Shown here piece by piece: positions 50,979-59,382 of a stretch of 64,000 nucleotides of DNA (positions within the stretch are counted from its first letter, which is position 1; each line of letters opens with the position of its first letter). A program made the position numbers and the translations under genes. The stretch is from Streptomyces sp. NBC_01408 (GTDB lineage: Bacteria > Actinomycetota > Actinomycetes > Streptomycetales > Streptomycetaceae), in assembly GCF_026340255.1 (NCBI RefSeq), contig NZ_JAPEPJ010000001.1:620001-684000 (forward strand), written 5' to 3'. A model generated the notes under the pieces. It was not told where the DNA came from and did no database searches. It saw only the letters and a program-made list of their open reading frames with translations.

Positions 50979-51040
50979 CACTGTCGAAAGTGAAAACTTG
51001 CGGCCAACTGGCCACAAGCAAGCACCATAGGACACGGCTC

Positions 51041-51077
51041 GGGGCCCGGGAGCGGCAGAGACCGCTTCCCGGACCCC
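51041..51077 (-). terminator. Imperfect hairpin after the binding-protein gene
   Basis: GGGGCCCGGGAGCGG (51041-51055) and CCGCTTCCCGGACCCC (51062-51077) form a stem with a few bulges, about 28 bases past the stop of the lipoprotein gene. Probable terminator, separating it from the transporter promoter. Confidence 0.6.
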
Positions 51078-51105
51078 GGAGACCATGACTACATCAGACG
51101 GAACC

Positions 51106-52152
51106 TTACGGCGCGGTCTTGACGGTGATCTTCTTCGCGATGATGTCGGCCTTGGCCTTCTCCACCGCGGCGATGACGTCGGTCATCTCCTTGTACTTCG
51201 GGTTGGAGTCGGCCAGGCCGACGCCGTCCTTGTCCAGGCCGTAGCGGATCTCACCGGTGGTCGGCTTGCCGTCCTTGACCGACTTGATCAGGTCGAAGAC
51301 GGAGTCGGAGACGTCCTTGGTGACCGAGGTCAGGATGGCGTCCTTGTACTTCGTCAGACCGGCCTGGTTGTACTGGTCGGAGTCGACGCCGATGGCCCAC
51401 TTGCCCTTGGCGGAGGCGGCCTCGATGGCGCCCGAGCCGGCCAGACCGGCGGCCGCGTAGATCACGTCGGCGCCCGCGTCGAGCTGACCCTGCGCGGCGG
51501 CCTTGCCGAGGTCGGGCTTGGCGAAGCCGTCGAAGTTCGGCGGCTGCGTCAGGTACTGGGAGAGCACCTTGGCGTTCGGGTTGGTGTCCTTGACGCCCTG
51601 GGTGAAGCCCGCCTCGAACTTCTTGATCAGCGGAACCTCGACACCGCCGATGAAGCCGACCGTGCCGGTCTTGGACACCTTGGCGGCGGCGACGCCGGCC
51701 AGGTAGGAGCCCTGCTCCTCGTTGAAGACCATGTTGGCGACGTTCGGGCCGGTCACCGAGGTGTCGTCGATGATGCCGAACGTGGTGTCCGGGAACTTCG
51801 ACGCGACCTTCTTGATGGCCGGGGCATAGGCGAAACCGACGCCGATGACCGGGTTGTTGCCCTTACGGGCCAGCTCGGTGAGGCGCTGGACCTTGTCGGC
51901 CTCGCCCTCACCGTCGGTGGGCTCCGCCTCGGCGCCCTTGACCTTCAGTTCGGTCTCGGCCTTCTGCAGGCCGGCGTAGGCGGCGTCGTTGAACGACTGG
52001 TCGCCGCGGCCGCCGACGTCGTACGCGATGGCGGCGGTGGGTTCCGTGGAAGATGCGGTGTCCGACGACTTCTTACCGCCACAGGCGGTGGCCGAGAGGG
52101 CCAGCGCCGCGGACGCGATGCCCACGGTGGCGATCCTGGTGATCCGGCGCAA
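51106..52152 (-). CDS. BMP-family nucleoside-binding lipoprotein
   Basis: Extracytoplasmic substrate-binding protein of the importer encoded next to it. 348 residues; the signal ITRIATVGIASAALALSATA precedes the lipidated Cys. The BMP/PnrA fold is seen as IAYDVGGRGDQSFNDAAYAG, PVIGVGFAYAPAIKKVASKF, NMVFNEEQGSYLAGVAAAKV, VGFIGGVEVPLIKKFEAGFT, and DVIYAAAGLAGSGAIEAA, all typical nucleoside-binding segments. The start is TTG at 52152, supported by GAAGGAG 7 bases upstream. Read before the ATPase-permease-cdd operon on the same strand, with a terminator between, so it is probably transcribed separately and in greater amount. Confidence 0.93.
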   Translation of the reverse strand: MRRITRIATVGIASAALALSATACGGKKSSDTASSTEPTAAIAYDVGGRGDQSFNDAAYAGLQKAETELKVKGAEAEPTDGEGEADKVQRLTELARKGNNPVIGVGFAYAPAIKKVASKFPDTTFGIIDDTSVTGPNVANMVFNEEQGSYLAGVAAAKVSKTGTVGFIGGVEVPLIKKFEAGFTQGVKDTNPNAKVLSQYLTQPPNFDGFAKPDLGKAAAQGQLDAGADVIYAAAGLAGSGAIEAASAKGKWAIGVDSDQYNQAGLTKYKDAILTSVTKDVSDSVFDLIKSVKDGKPTTGEIRYGLDKDGVGLADSNPKYKEMTDVIAAVEKAKADIIAKKITVKTAP

Positions 52153-52213
52153 GGGGAGGCTCCTTCAAAACCTGACCGAAGCGCCACGACCGGCGCTGGT
52201 TTCGCGGCGATCG

Positions 52214-52225
52214 TAACGCGCGTAG
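52214..52225. promoter_or_regulatory. Operator-like site upstream of the binding lipoprotein (two mismatches)
   Basis: TAACGCGCGTAG, 10 of 12 matches to CTACGCGCGTAG. On the minus strand it overlaps a -10-like TACGAT that has TTTAAC 16 bases upstream, so a bound repressor would cover the promoter. Confidence 0.6.
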
Positions 52226-52371
52226 ATGTCAGTTAAAGGCCCGTTCATCAGTCGTTATCGGATCGTCGCGAACCGGACAGTGACCGATTCGTAACTCCCC
52301 AGGCACCCAGCCCTTGTGTACCAAGGGCTGGACACCACCGGCGCGGGACTGCCGATTCCTGTACCGGAGCT

Positions 52372-53616
52372 TTACCCGACGGGCCTGGCACGGCGGCCGT
52401 CCAGCAGGACGGCGGCCGTGAAGAACTCCACGCCGACGGCGATCGCGTCCTCGTCCACGTCGAAGTCGCCCCGGTGCAGGTCGCGCTTGGCCGTGTCACC
52501 GGGGGTACGCACCCCGAGGCGGGCCATCGCGCCCGGGACGTGCTCCAGGTACCAGGAGAAGTCCTCCCCGCCCAGGCTCTGCTCGGTGTCCTCGACCGAT
52601 TCGGCTCCGCACCGGGCGGCCATCGCCTCGCGGAGCAGTTCGGTGACCACCGGGTCGTTGACCACCGGCGGCACCCCGCGCACGTGGTTGATCTCGAACT
52701 TGGCCCCGTGCATCGTCGACACCTCGTCGATGGCCGCGTGGATCATGTCCGGAGCCTCGTGCCAGGCGTTCAGGTCCAGGCACCGGATGGTGCCCGACAG
52801 CTCGGCGTGCATCGGGATCACGTTGCAGGCGTGCCCGGCCTCGATCCGCCCCCAGGTGACCGACATCCCCGAGCGGGCGTCCATCCGGCGGGCCAGTACG
52901 GCCGGTACGTCCAGGGCCACGCGCGCGGCGGCCGTCACCAGGTCGGTGGTCAGGTGCGGCCGGGCCGTGTGTCCGCCGGGGCCCGACAGGCTGACTTCCA
53001 GCCGGTCGCAGGCCGAGGTGATGGGGCCGGCCCGCAGTCCGATCCGGCCGGCGTCGACCCGGGGGTCGCAGTGGACGGCGATGATCTTCCCCACGCCGTC
53101 CAGGACCCCCGCCTCGATGGCCTCGGTGGCTCCGCCCGGGAGCACCTCCTCGGCGGGCTGGAACAGCAGCCGCACCGGCCGGGGCAGCAGGCCCTGCCGG
53201 TCGAGCTCGGCCAGCACCAGGCCGGCCCCGAGGACGGTCGCGGTGTGCACGTCGTGGCCGCAGGCGTGCGCGCGGTCCGGGACGGTCGAGCGGTACGCGA
53301 CGTGCGTCTTGGCGTCCGGGATGGGCAGGGCGTCGATGTCCGCGCGCAGGGCCAGCATCGGCCGTACCCCGTCCCACGCCCCCACGTCACAGATCAGGCC
53401 GGTGCCGGACTTCAGCACCCGTGGGCGCAGGCCGGCTTTCTCCAGCCGGGCCTTGATCGCCGCCGTGGTGCGGAACTCCTGGTGTCCGAGCTCGGGATGC
53501 ATGTGCAAGTCCCGTCGGAAGGCGATCAGTTCGGCACGCAGGTGGTCCGGAAGCTTGCCGGGCAGCTCGGGCCGGTCGGTCTTACCGGGCAGGGCGGTCT
53601 GGGACTCGCGGGACAT
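52372..53616 (-). CDS. M20-family amidohydrolase/peptidase
   Basis: About 414 residues with the M20D (hippurate/amino-acid amidohydrolase) pattern: FRRDLHMHPELGHQEFRTTA near the N-terminus, metal site AHACGHDVHTATVLGAGLVL near 120, PAEEVLPGGATEAIEAGVLD near 155 (catalytic Glu pair), HCDPRVDAGRIG near 180 and SLGGEDFSWYLEHVPG near 360. It removes an acyl group from an N-acyl amino acid or similar; substrate unknown. The start is uncertain between ATG 53616 and an upstream ATG at 53652; neither has a clear ribosome-binding site. Confidence 0.88.
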   Translation of the reverse strand: MSRESQTALPGKTDRPELPGKLPDHLRAELIAFRRDLHMHPELGHQEFRTTAAIKARLEKAGLRPRVLKSGTGLICDVGAWDGVRPMLALRADIDALPIPDAKTHVAYRSTVPDRAHACGHDVHTATVLGAGLVLAELDRQGLLPRPVRLLFQPAEEVLPGGATEAIEAGVLDGVGKIIAVHCDPRVDAGRIGLRAGPITSACDRLEVSLSGPGGHTARPHLTTDLVTAAARVALDVPAVLARRMDARSGMSVTWGRIEAGHACNVIPMHAELSGTIRCLDLNAWHEAPDMIHAAIDEVSTMHGAKFEINHVRGVPPVVNDPVVTELLREAMAARCGAESVEDTEQSLGGEDFSWYLEHVPGAMARLGVRTPGDTAKRDLHRGDFDVDEDAIAVGVEFFTAAVLLDGRRARPVG

Positions 53617-53753
53617 CAACTGGTTCACCCGTTGAAGGGTAGGCGCACCCACCGGCCAACTGGCTGGAGATCACGAAAAGTTCATGCCGTTAGGGGAAGA
53701 AAACCCGGCCTCCGGACGCATGACCGGGCGGGCACGCGGGTAAACTCGCACGC

Positions 53754-54950
53754 TCATCCGGCCGCCGGAGCCGCCTGGGCAGGCAGTCTGCGCACATCAC
53801 GGGCGGTGTCGGTGACCCCGGCGAGGAAGCTGCGGGCCCGCGGCGACGCGGACCCGGTGAGCCAGTCCGGGTCGATATCGCATACGGCGACCGTCACACC
53901 GGTACCGGTCAGTGCGTACGGCAGCGTGTGGACGACTGTGGACGGAAAGCTGACGATCGTACGACCGACGGGGCCGCGCCGGGCGATCAGCTCCAGCGGC
54001 AGGTCGGGACGGACGATCTCCAGGCCGGTCGCCTCGCTCAGGGCCCGCAGCTTCTCCGGGGACTCCCGGCGGTGCGCGAAGTAGCGCGTCGCGCCGTGCT
54101 CCCGGGTGAGCGCGCGCACCGCGGCCAGATAGCGCGCCGGGTCCACCACCCCGGTCTCCACCAGCGAGGTGCCGACCAGGTCGGTGCCCTTGGTCAGCCG
54201 CGGCGGGCCGAAGCGGTCGCGGGTCCAGGCGAACTCGTTGACCCGCAGCGTCATCGCGCCGTGCACGGTGACGGGCATCGAGGTGAACACCTCGACCCGC
54301 CGCCCGCCGCCCCCGGCGGCGGTGAAGCGCCGCCGGGCGGTCGCCGACACCGGGGCGTAGGCCAGCTCGCGCACGCGGGCGGCCGGTCCTCCGCCGCCGA
54401 CCCGGTGCCAGCGTACGAGGCGCTCGCCGCGGCCGGTCTGGGCGACGAACTCCATGGTGGCGGTGCCGTCGTCGACCACGACGAGCTCCTCGGCCCGTAC
54501 GAGGGTCAGCAGCAGCTGGACGTAGCGGGAGAAGGGGTCGCCGATGACGACCCGGCGCGCCGCGCGTACGTCACGCGCCAGCGCGGCGAGCGCCCTGAGC
54601 GGCGCGAGCCGGCCGCCGCGGGCCTCCTGCCAGCGCACCTCGTGGCCCTCGTCACGGGCCAGTCCCGCCATCCGGCGCAGCTGCCCCCGGGACATCGGGT
54701 CGGTCGGGGGCAGGACCACGATCCGAAGGCGGGCCGGTCCGCCGACCGCCGCGGCCGGGCCGACCGCCGGGCCGGCACCCGCGTCCGCGCCCGCCGCCCC
54801 CGCCTGGCCGACGCGGCGATCGGGCTGGCTGGGGACGCCGTCGAGCAGTCGTGCCGAGGGGTCGGCCGGGTGCAGATGAGCCCACTCCAGCACGTTCAGG
54901 AGTTGGACCGGGCTCTCGACGAACGCCAGGGTGTGGGCTGAAGGGGTCAC
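53754..54950 (-). CDS. Putative glycosyl/sialyltransferase-like protein of the wall-polymer cluster
   Basis: 398 residues. The N-terminus LAFVESPVQLLNVLEWAHLH resembles the opening strand of sialyltransferase-like and polymer-modifying proteins in nonulosonate clusters. Later segments include VVIGDPFSRYVQLLLTLVRA, EELVVVDDGTATMEFVAQTG, RYFAHRRESPEKLRALSEAT, and PVGRTIVSFPSTVVHTLPYA. The DDGxAT and HRR/ESPEK patterns recall GT52-type enzymes, but no family can be assigned firmly. GTG 54950 has GAGGAG 6 bases upstream. It lies downstream of the CMP-nonulosonate genes behind a strong hairpin. Confidence 0.6.
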   Translation of the reverse strand: MTPSAHTLAFVESPVQLLNVLEWAHLHPADPSARLLDGVPSQPDRRVGQAGAAGADAGAGPAVGPAAAVGGPARLRIVVLPPTDPMSRGQLRRMAGLARDEGHEVRWQEARGGRLAPLRALAALARDVRAARRVVIGDPFSRYVQLLLTLVRAEELVVVDDGTATMEFVAQTGRGERLVRWHRVGGGGPAARVRELAYAPVSATARRRFTAAGGGGRRVEVFTSMPVTVHGAMTLRVNEFAWTRDRFGPPRLTKGTDLVGTSLVETGVVDPARYLAAVRALTREHGATRYFAHRRESPEKLRALSEATGLEIVRPDLPLELIARRGPVGRTIVSFPSTVVHTLPYALTGTGVTVAVCDIDPDWLTGSASPRARSFLAGVTDTARDVRRLPAQAAPAAG

Positions 54951-54997
54951 CGGGAACTCCTCGTCTGGGGGCGGGACTCGTACGCGCCGGACAGCGG

Positions 54998-55044
54998 GGG
55001 GGTGCCTTGCCGGTCGGGCCCGGCCCGACCGGCAGGACACCCCC
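54998..55044 (-). terminator. Strong hairpin between the nonulosonate synthase and the downstream gene
   Basis: GGGGGTGCCTTGCCGGTCGG (54998 on) through 55020 pairs with 55021-55044 (CGGCCCGACCGGCAGGACAC then CCCC) over more than 20 positions with two mismatches. Lies a few bases past the synthase stop; terminator or mRNA-protecting structure. Confidence 0.8.
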
Positions 55045-55049
55045 AGGGG

Positions 55050-56858
55050 TCAGACGGCCACCGGCTCGCCCTGGAAGCGGCGGAGCTTCTTCATGGGGCC
55101 GAGCTCGGAGTCGTACACCCGCTTGACGCCGTCGCCGAGGGCGGTCTCGATGGTGCGGATGTCGCGGACCAGGCGGGTCAGGCCGCCGGGCTCGACGGAG
55201 GCAGCCTGGTCGGAGCCCCACATCGCGCGGTCGAGGGTGATGTGGCGCTCGACGAAGGTGGCGCCGAGGGCGACGGCGGCGAGGGTGGTCTGCAGGCCCG
55301 TCTCGTGGCCGGAGTAGCCGATCGGGACGTTGGGGTACTCCTCCTGGAGGGTGTTGATCACCCGCAGGTTGAGCTCCTCCGCCTTGGCCGGGTACGTCGA
55401 GGTGGCGTGGCAGAGCAGGATGTTCTCGCTGCCGAGCACCTCCACCGCGTGCCGGATCTGGCGCGGGGTGGACATGCCGGTGGAGAGGACGACGGTGCGG
55501 CCGGTGGCGCGCAGGGCGCGCAGCAGCTCGTCGTCGGTGAGGGAGGCGGAGGCCACCTTGTGCGCGGGGACGTCGAACTTCTCCAGGAAGGCGACGGCCT
55601 CGGTGTCCCACGGGGAGGCGAACCAGTCGATGCCGCGCTTGGCGCAGTGCTCGTCGATGGCCCGGTACTCGTCCTCGCCGAACTCGACCTTGTGGCGGTA
55701 GTCGATGTAGGTCATCCGGCCCCAGGGGGTGTCGCGCTCGATGTCCCACTGGTCGCGCGGGGTGCAGATCTCCGGGGTGCGCTTCTGGAACTTCACGGCG
55801 TCGCAGCCCGCTTCGGCGGCGGCGTCGATGAGGGCGAAGGCGTTGCCGAGGTCACCGTTGTGGTTGATGCCGATCTCGCCGACGACGTAGACGGGCCGGC
55901 CGGGGCCGGCGGTGCGCGGTCCGAAGGTCCGCAGGCGGGCGTGGGCGTGGGCGGTGGCGGTCATGGCAGGTGACGTCCTTCGGTGCGGGATGTGCGGGGG
56001 GTGTGGGGTGTGCGGAGTGTGCGGGTCGGGGTGTGCGTCCTCGAACAGCGGGGCGAGGAGGCGGGCTCGGGCCAGGTCGTGCGGGTCGTCGATCTCCAGG
56101 ACCCGCGCGGGGTCGGTGGTGACGGGGAGCGTGTGGCCGAAGAAGCGGTGGCGTGCGGTTCGGAACCCGGCGGCGTCCATGGCGTAGGCGGCGCCGGTCT
56201 CCAGCAGGTCCTGCGGCCGGTCCTGGCGGCGGGGGCGGTACGCGCTCTCGTGGTTGACCCCGGTCCCGGCCCCGGCGGCGTCCTGCCGCCAGAGGAAGCC
56301 GTGGAAGGGGGCGACGGTGAGGGCCGCGTCGGCCGCCCCGGACGCCACGGCGGCGGCGACGGACTCGACGTCGGAGGCGGTGAGGAAGGGGCTGGTGCAC
56401 TGGACCAGGAGGACCACGTCCACGGTGAGCGAGTGCAGTTCCTCGAAGGCGGCCAGCGCGTGCAGTACGGCGGCTTCGCTGCTCGCGGTGTCACCGGAGA
56501 TCGCGGTGGGCCGGGCGATCACGTCGGCTCCGGCGGCGCTGGCCGCGGCGGCGATGGCCTCGGAGTCCGTGGAGACCACGATGTCCGTGACGGTCGGCGC
56601 GGCCAGGCAGGCGCGGACGGCGCGGGCGACCAGCGGGGTGCCGGCGACCTCGGCGAGGTTCTTGCCGGGGACGCCCTTGGAGCCGCCCCGCGCGGGGATC
56701 ACGGCCAGCACCCGGGGGCCCCGGCCGGAAGCGGTGTGCGGTCCGGCGTCGGCCGCCGCGGGGAGGGCCTGTGCCGGTGCCGGTGCTGGTTCCTGTGCCG
56801 GTGCTGGTTCCTGTGCCGGTGCCGGTGCCTGTGCGGCGGACGCCGCCCGGGGGCTCAC
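55050..56858 (-). CDS. Fused CMP-nonulosonate synthetase / nonulosonate synthase
   Basis: 602-residue open frame joining two enzymes of sialic acid-type sugar synthesis. Residues 1-45: Ala/Pro/Gln repeats (APAQEPAPAQEPAPAPAQA). About 50-275: cytidylyltransferase (VLAVIPARGGSKGVPGKNLA, VVSTDSEAIAAAASAAGADV, LLVQCTSPFLTASDVE). A His/Pro linker (DPHTPHTPHPPHIPH) near 277-292. From 299: NeuB-type synthase (YVVGEIGINHNGDLGNAFAL, DAVKFQKRTPEICTPRDQWD, VVLSTGMSTP, YPNVPIGYSGHETGLQTTL, ERHITLDRAMWGSDQAASVE). No stop separates the parts. An AAGGA 11 bases before the internal ATG (55964) allows separate synthesis of the second enzyme too. The GTG at 56858 overlaps the upstream stop. Confidence 0.87.
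   Translation of the reverse strand: MSPRAASAAQAPAPAQEPAPAQEPAPAPAQALPAAADAGPHTASGRGPRVLAVIPARGGSKGVPGKNLAEVAGTPLVARAVRACLAAPTVTDIVVSTDSEAIAAAASAAGADVIARPTAISGDTASSEAAVLHALAAFEELHSLTVDVVLLVQCTSPFLTASDVESVAAAVASGAADAALTVAPFHGFLWRQDAAGAGTGVNHESAYRPRRQDRPQDLLETGAAYAMDAAGFRTARHRFFGHTLPVTTDPARVLEIDDPHDLARARLLAPLFEDAHPDPHTPHTPHPPHIPHRRTSPAMTATAHAHARLRTFGPRTAGPGRPVYVVGEIGINHNGDLGNAFALIDAAAEAGCDAVKFQKRTPEICTPRDQWDIERDTPWGRMTYIDYRHKVEFGEDEYRAIDEHCAKRGIDWFASPWDTEAVAFLEKFDVPAHKVASASLTDDELLRALRATGRTVVLSTGMSTPRQIRHAVEVLGSENILLCHATSTYPAKAEELNLRVINTLQEEYPNVPIGYSGHETGLQTTLAAVALGATFVERHITLDRAMWGSDQAASVEPGGLTRLVRDIRTIETALGDGVKRVYDSELGPMKKLRRFQGEPVAV
56763..56832. repeat. Short tandem repeat in the cytidylyltransferase N-terminus
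   Basis: Repeats of tgccggtgctggttcctg-type units on the plus strand, encoding Pro-Ala-Gln-Glu-Pro-Ala blocks. Units are multiples of three, so length variation keeps the frame. Confidence 0.65.
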
Positions 56859-58225
56859 AGCTCCCCCAGCCGGCGGATCACCGGCGCCACGCGCTGGACG
56901 CCGTGCCGGTACGCCCCGCGGGCCGCCTCGCGCAGGTGGGCGCGGAGCCGGCGGCGCAGCCGGGACTGCCCCTCCGGTTCGCGGGCCGCACCGGGCAGCG
57001 GGGTGCCGTCGGGGGCGAGGTGGTGGCGGGCCAGGATCCCGGGCAGGTAGCCGGGGGCGGTGGTGAGCGTGTAGTAGGGCGCGGGCGACGGCAGCCGCCG
57101 GGCGCCCACCAGCGCGGCGACCCGCGCCCGGGCGGCGGCGTACGCGTCGTACGCGGCGCCCGCGTCGGGCCCCACGGCCGGCGCGTCCGGGCCGGGTACG
57201 GCGGGCCCCGGCGCGGCCGGGCCCGGCAGGACGCCCTGGGCCGCCAGCCAGTGCGGGTCGCCCTGGGGCAGCAGTCCGGAGTCGAGCTGGTCCCAGGAGG
57301 CGAGGCAGCCGGAGCCGAGGAAGTGGTGGTTGCCGAGGGCCTCGCGGATGCCGAGGTCGGTGAGGACGGCCGTCGGGATGCCCCGGTGCAGGGACTCCAG
57401 GGCGGCGGTGGAGGAGACGGTGACCAGCAGGTCGGTACCGTCCAGCACCTCGCCCATGTTCCCGTAGACCAGGCGGCAGTTGGGCGGCATCCCGCCGGGG
57501 AGCTTCGCCGCGAGCCGCTGGTAGGGCTGCTCCTCCAGGTGTGTGGTGTGCTCCCCCGGTCTGCTGCGCAGCTTGATCAGCACTTCCCGCTCCGGGTGCA
57601 GCCGGGCGTGTCCGGCCGCCCGCTCCAGCAGGTACGTACGGTCCGCGCGGCTTTCGGGCACGGAGGGCTGTACGGCGAAGACCACCGTGTGGGCGCGGCT
57701 CCCGGCCGGCTCGTACGGCGCCCCGCCGAGGAAGGGCAGCGCGGTCTCGGTGACGGCGCCCGCGTCGGCGCCCACTCCCTCGTACACGGCGCGGAAGCGC
57801 TCCGCGTCGTGGCGGGAGTTGGCGAGGACGAGGTCGGCGCCGTGGCGCAGCAGCAGTCCGTCGGCGAGCTTCTCGTACACGACGCCCACGTAGCCGGTGA
57901 CGAGTACGGGGCGTTCGGCCGGCGCGGGCCACAGGGCGCGGGCCCCGTGCAGGACGGCCTGGACGGCGCCGCCGACGAGGGCGAGGACGATCACGTCGTA
58001 GCGCTCGCGCTCGATCTCGGCGAGGAACTGCGCGCAGGTCACCTCGGTCAGCCGGTCGGCGCGGACCCCCACTTCGCCGAGCTGGCGGGCGGTGGGAGTG
58101 GCGCGGCCGCGCAGCAGGAATCCGGTGAGCTGGTGGTCGGGCACGAGACGGCCTGCGGTGAGTGCACCCCATTTCCATCGCGTATCGGAATCGGCGAGTA
58201 CGGCTACGCGCTTGCGTTCTGGCAC
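56855..58225 (-). CDS. Putative glycosyltransferase of the wall-polymer cluster
   Basis: About 456 residues. N-terminal VAVLADSDTRWKWGALTAGR, then VTGYVGVVYEKLADGLLLRH, ADLVLANSRHDAERFRAVYE, RTYLLERAAGHARLHPEREV, LIKLRSRPGEHTTHLEEQPY, LVTVSSTAALESLHRGIPTA and VLTDLGIREALGNHHFLGSG. This GT-B-like pattern, with VSSTAALES as the probable nucleotide-sugar or acceptor loop, is typical of a Streptomyces-specific family beside nonulosonate genes. GTG 58225 is chosen since VPERKRVAVLADSD is where conserved sequence begins. Its stop overlaps the next gene by four bases. Confidence 0.75.
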   Translation of the reverse strand: MPERKRVAVLADSDTRWKWGALTAGRLVPDHQLTGFLLRGRATPTARQLGEVGVRADRLTEVTCAQFLAEIERERYDVIVLALVGGAVQAVLHGARALWPAPAERPVLVTGYVGVVYEKLADGLLLRHGADLVLANSRHDAERFRAVYEGVGADAGAVTETALPFLGGAPYEPAGSRAHTVVFAVQPSVPESRADRTYLLERAAGHARLHPEREVLIKLRSRPGEHTTHLEEQPYQRLAAKLPGGMPPNCRLVYGNMGEVLDGTDLLVTVSSTAALESLHRGIPTAVLTDLGIREALGNHHFLGSGCLASWDQLDSGLLPQGDPHWLAAQGVLPGPAAPGPAVPGPDAPAVGPDAGAAYDAYAAARARVAALVGARRLPSPAPYYTLTTAPGYLPGILARHHLAPDGTPLPGAAREPEGQSRLRRRLRAHLREAARGAYRHGVQRVAPVIRRLGEL

Positions 58226-58401
58226 GCGGCAGAAACTATTGGGCAAATTCGGTGATCGGCCCAACGAACGCACAACAGCGGGTTAACAACGCGTCTACGA
58301 AATGCGAAAGCGCACGGGTTAACGCGCCCGCCCCGCGCCGTTCACATGGAATACGCATCCGGGTCATGATGAATGCCGGACGACGTCATAACGTCTCGCG
58401 G

Positions 58402-59382
58402 GTGCCCAAGCTCTCTGTTGTCGTGCCGTTCTACAACGTGCAGACATACGCACCGGATGCCCTGAAAAGTCTCGAACTCAACGCGCGGGACGATTTCGAG
58501 TTCCTGCTCGTCGACGACTGCTCGACGGACGGGACCCCGCAGCTGCTGGAGCGCGCGGCGCGCGAGCTGCCGGGGGCGGTGCACCTCAGACATGACCGGA
58601 ACGGCGGCCTGGCCACCGCACGGAACACCGGACTGGACGCGGCCCGCGGCGAGTACCTCGCCTTCCTGGACGGGGACGACTGGCTGGCGCCGGGGCATCT
58701 CGCCCGGACCCTCGCCGCCATAGAGGCGCTGAACTGCGATTTCGTCCGCACCGACCATGTCCAGTGCACCGGCCGGGCGCGGAGCGTGCAGCGCGTCCCG
58801 TACGGCCCGCAGGGGGTCGTCGCCGACCCGCGGACGGGCATCCTGCCCGCCGACCGGGCCACCTCGGTGGACTATCCGTACGCCTGGGCCGGGATGTACC
58901 ACCGGCGGCTGCTGGACCGCGGGGTGCTGCGGTTCACCGACGGGCTGCGGACGGCGGAGGACCGGCCGTGGATCTGGCGGCTGCACCGGGAGGCGGAGTC
59001 CTTCGCCCCGGTCGGTCTGCCCGGAATCTTCTACCGGCGCGGCGTTTCCACCTCGTTGACGCAGATCGGGGACGAGCGGCAGCTCGATTTCATTCGCGCA
59101 TTTGATCAAATCCTGTCGGACACGGCGGCGGACCGGGAATCCGATCTACTGCTCCCGAAAGCCGTCCGAACATATTGTGCAATTATCGCGCATCATGTCG
59201 GGTCCATCGAAAGGTTCGAACCGGCCGTGGCCAAGAAACTCCGCTCGATGAGCGCGGCCGCGCTCGGACGCATGCCGCAGGACGTATTGGACCGGGCCCT
59301 GGACTCGATGGACATCGAGCGCTCCACCCTGCTGCGCCGCCTGCGCGGCAGCCGCCGCACCCTGTCGGGAGCGACCGCCTGA
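58402..59382 (+). CDS. Family 2 glycosyltransferase
   Basis: GT-A fold, about 326 residues. PKLSVVVPFYNVQTYAPDAL at the N-terminus, FEFLLVDDCSTDGTPQLLER (nucleotide-binding Asp), NGGLATARNTGLDAARGEYL and AFLDGDDWLAPGHL (DxD) are the GT2 core; the acceptor side includes RTAEDRPWIWRLHREAE. GTG 58402 is preferred because conserved residues begin there; ATGs at 58366 and 58369 are alternatives. Divergent from the previous gene. It is likely to act in the same cell-wall polymer, and its stop overlaps the next gene (TGATG). Confidence 0.88.
   Translation: MPKLSVVVPFYNVQTYAPDALKSLELNARDDFEFLLVDDCSTDGTPQLLERAARELPGAVHLRHDRNGGLATARNTGLDAARGEYLAFLDGDDWLAPGHLARTLAAIEALNCDFVRTDHVQCTGRARSVQRVPYGPQGVVADPRTGILPADRATSVDYPYAWAGMYHRRLLDRGVLRFTDGLRTAEDRPWIWRLHREAESFAPVGLPGIFYRRGVSTSLTQIGDERQLDFIRAFDQILSDTAADRESDLLLPKAVRTYCAIIAHHVGSIERFEPAVAKKLRSMSAAALGRMPQDVLDRALDSMDIERSTLLRRLRGSRRTLSGATA

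Noticed and set aside
49252..51030. 592-codon plus-strand frame over the ABC ATPase
   Set aside because: Antisense shadow; the ATPase has intact Walker motifs.
52496..53377. 293-codon second frame on the minus strand within the M20 gene
   Set aside because: Overlaps the M20 gene in another frame and is Arg/Gly/Pro-rich without motifs.
56859..58178. Extension of the nonulosonate fusion frame upstream to 58178
   Set aside because: The extra 440 codons are Arg/Pro-rich shadow of the glycosyltransferase gene; GTG 56858 overlapping its stop is the natural start.
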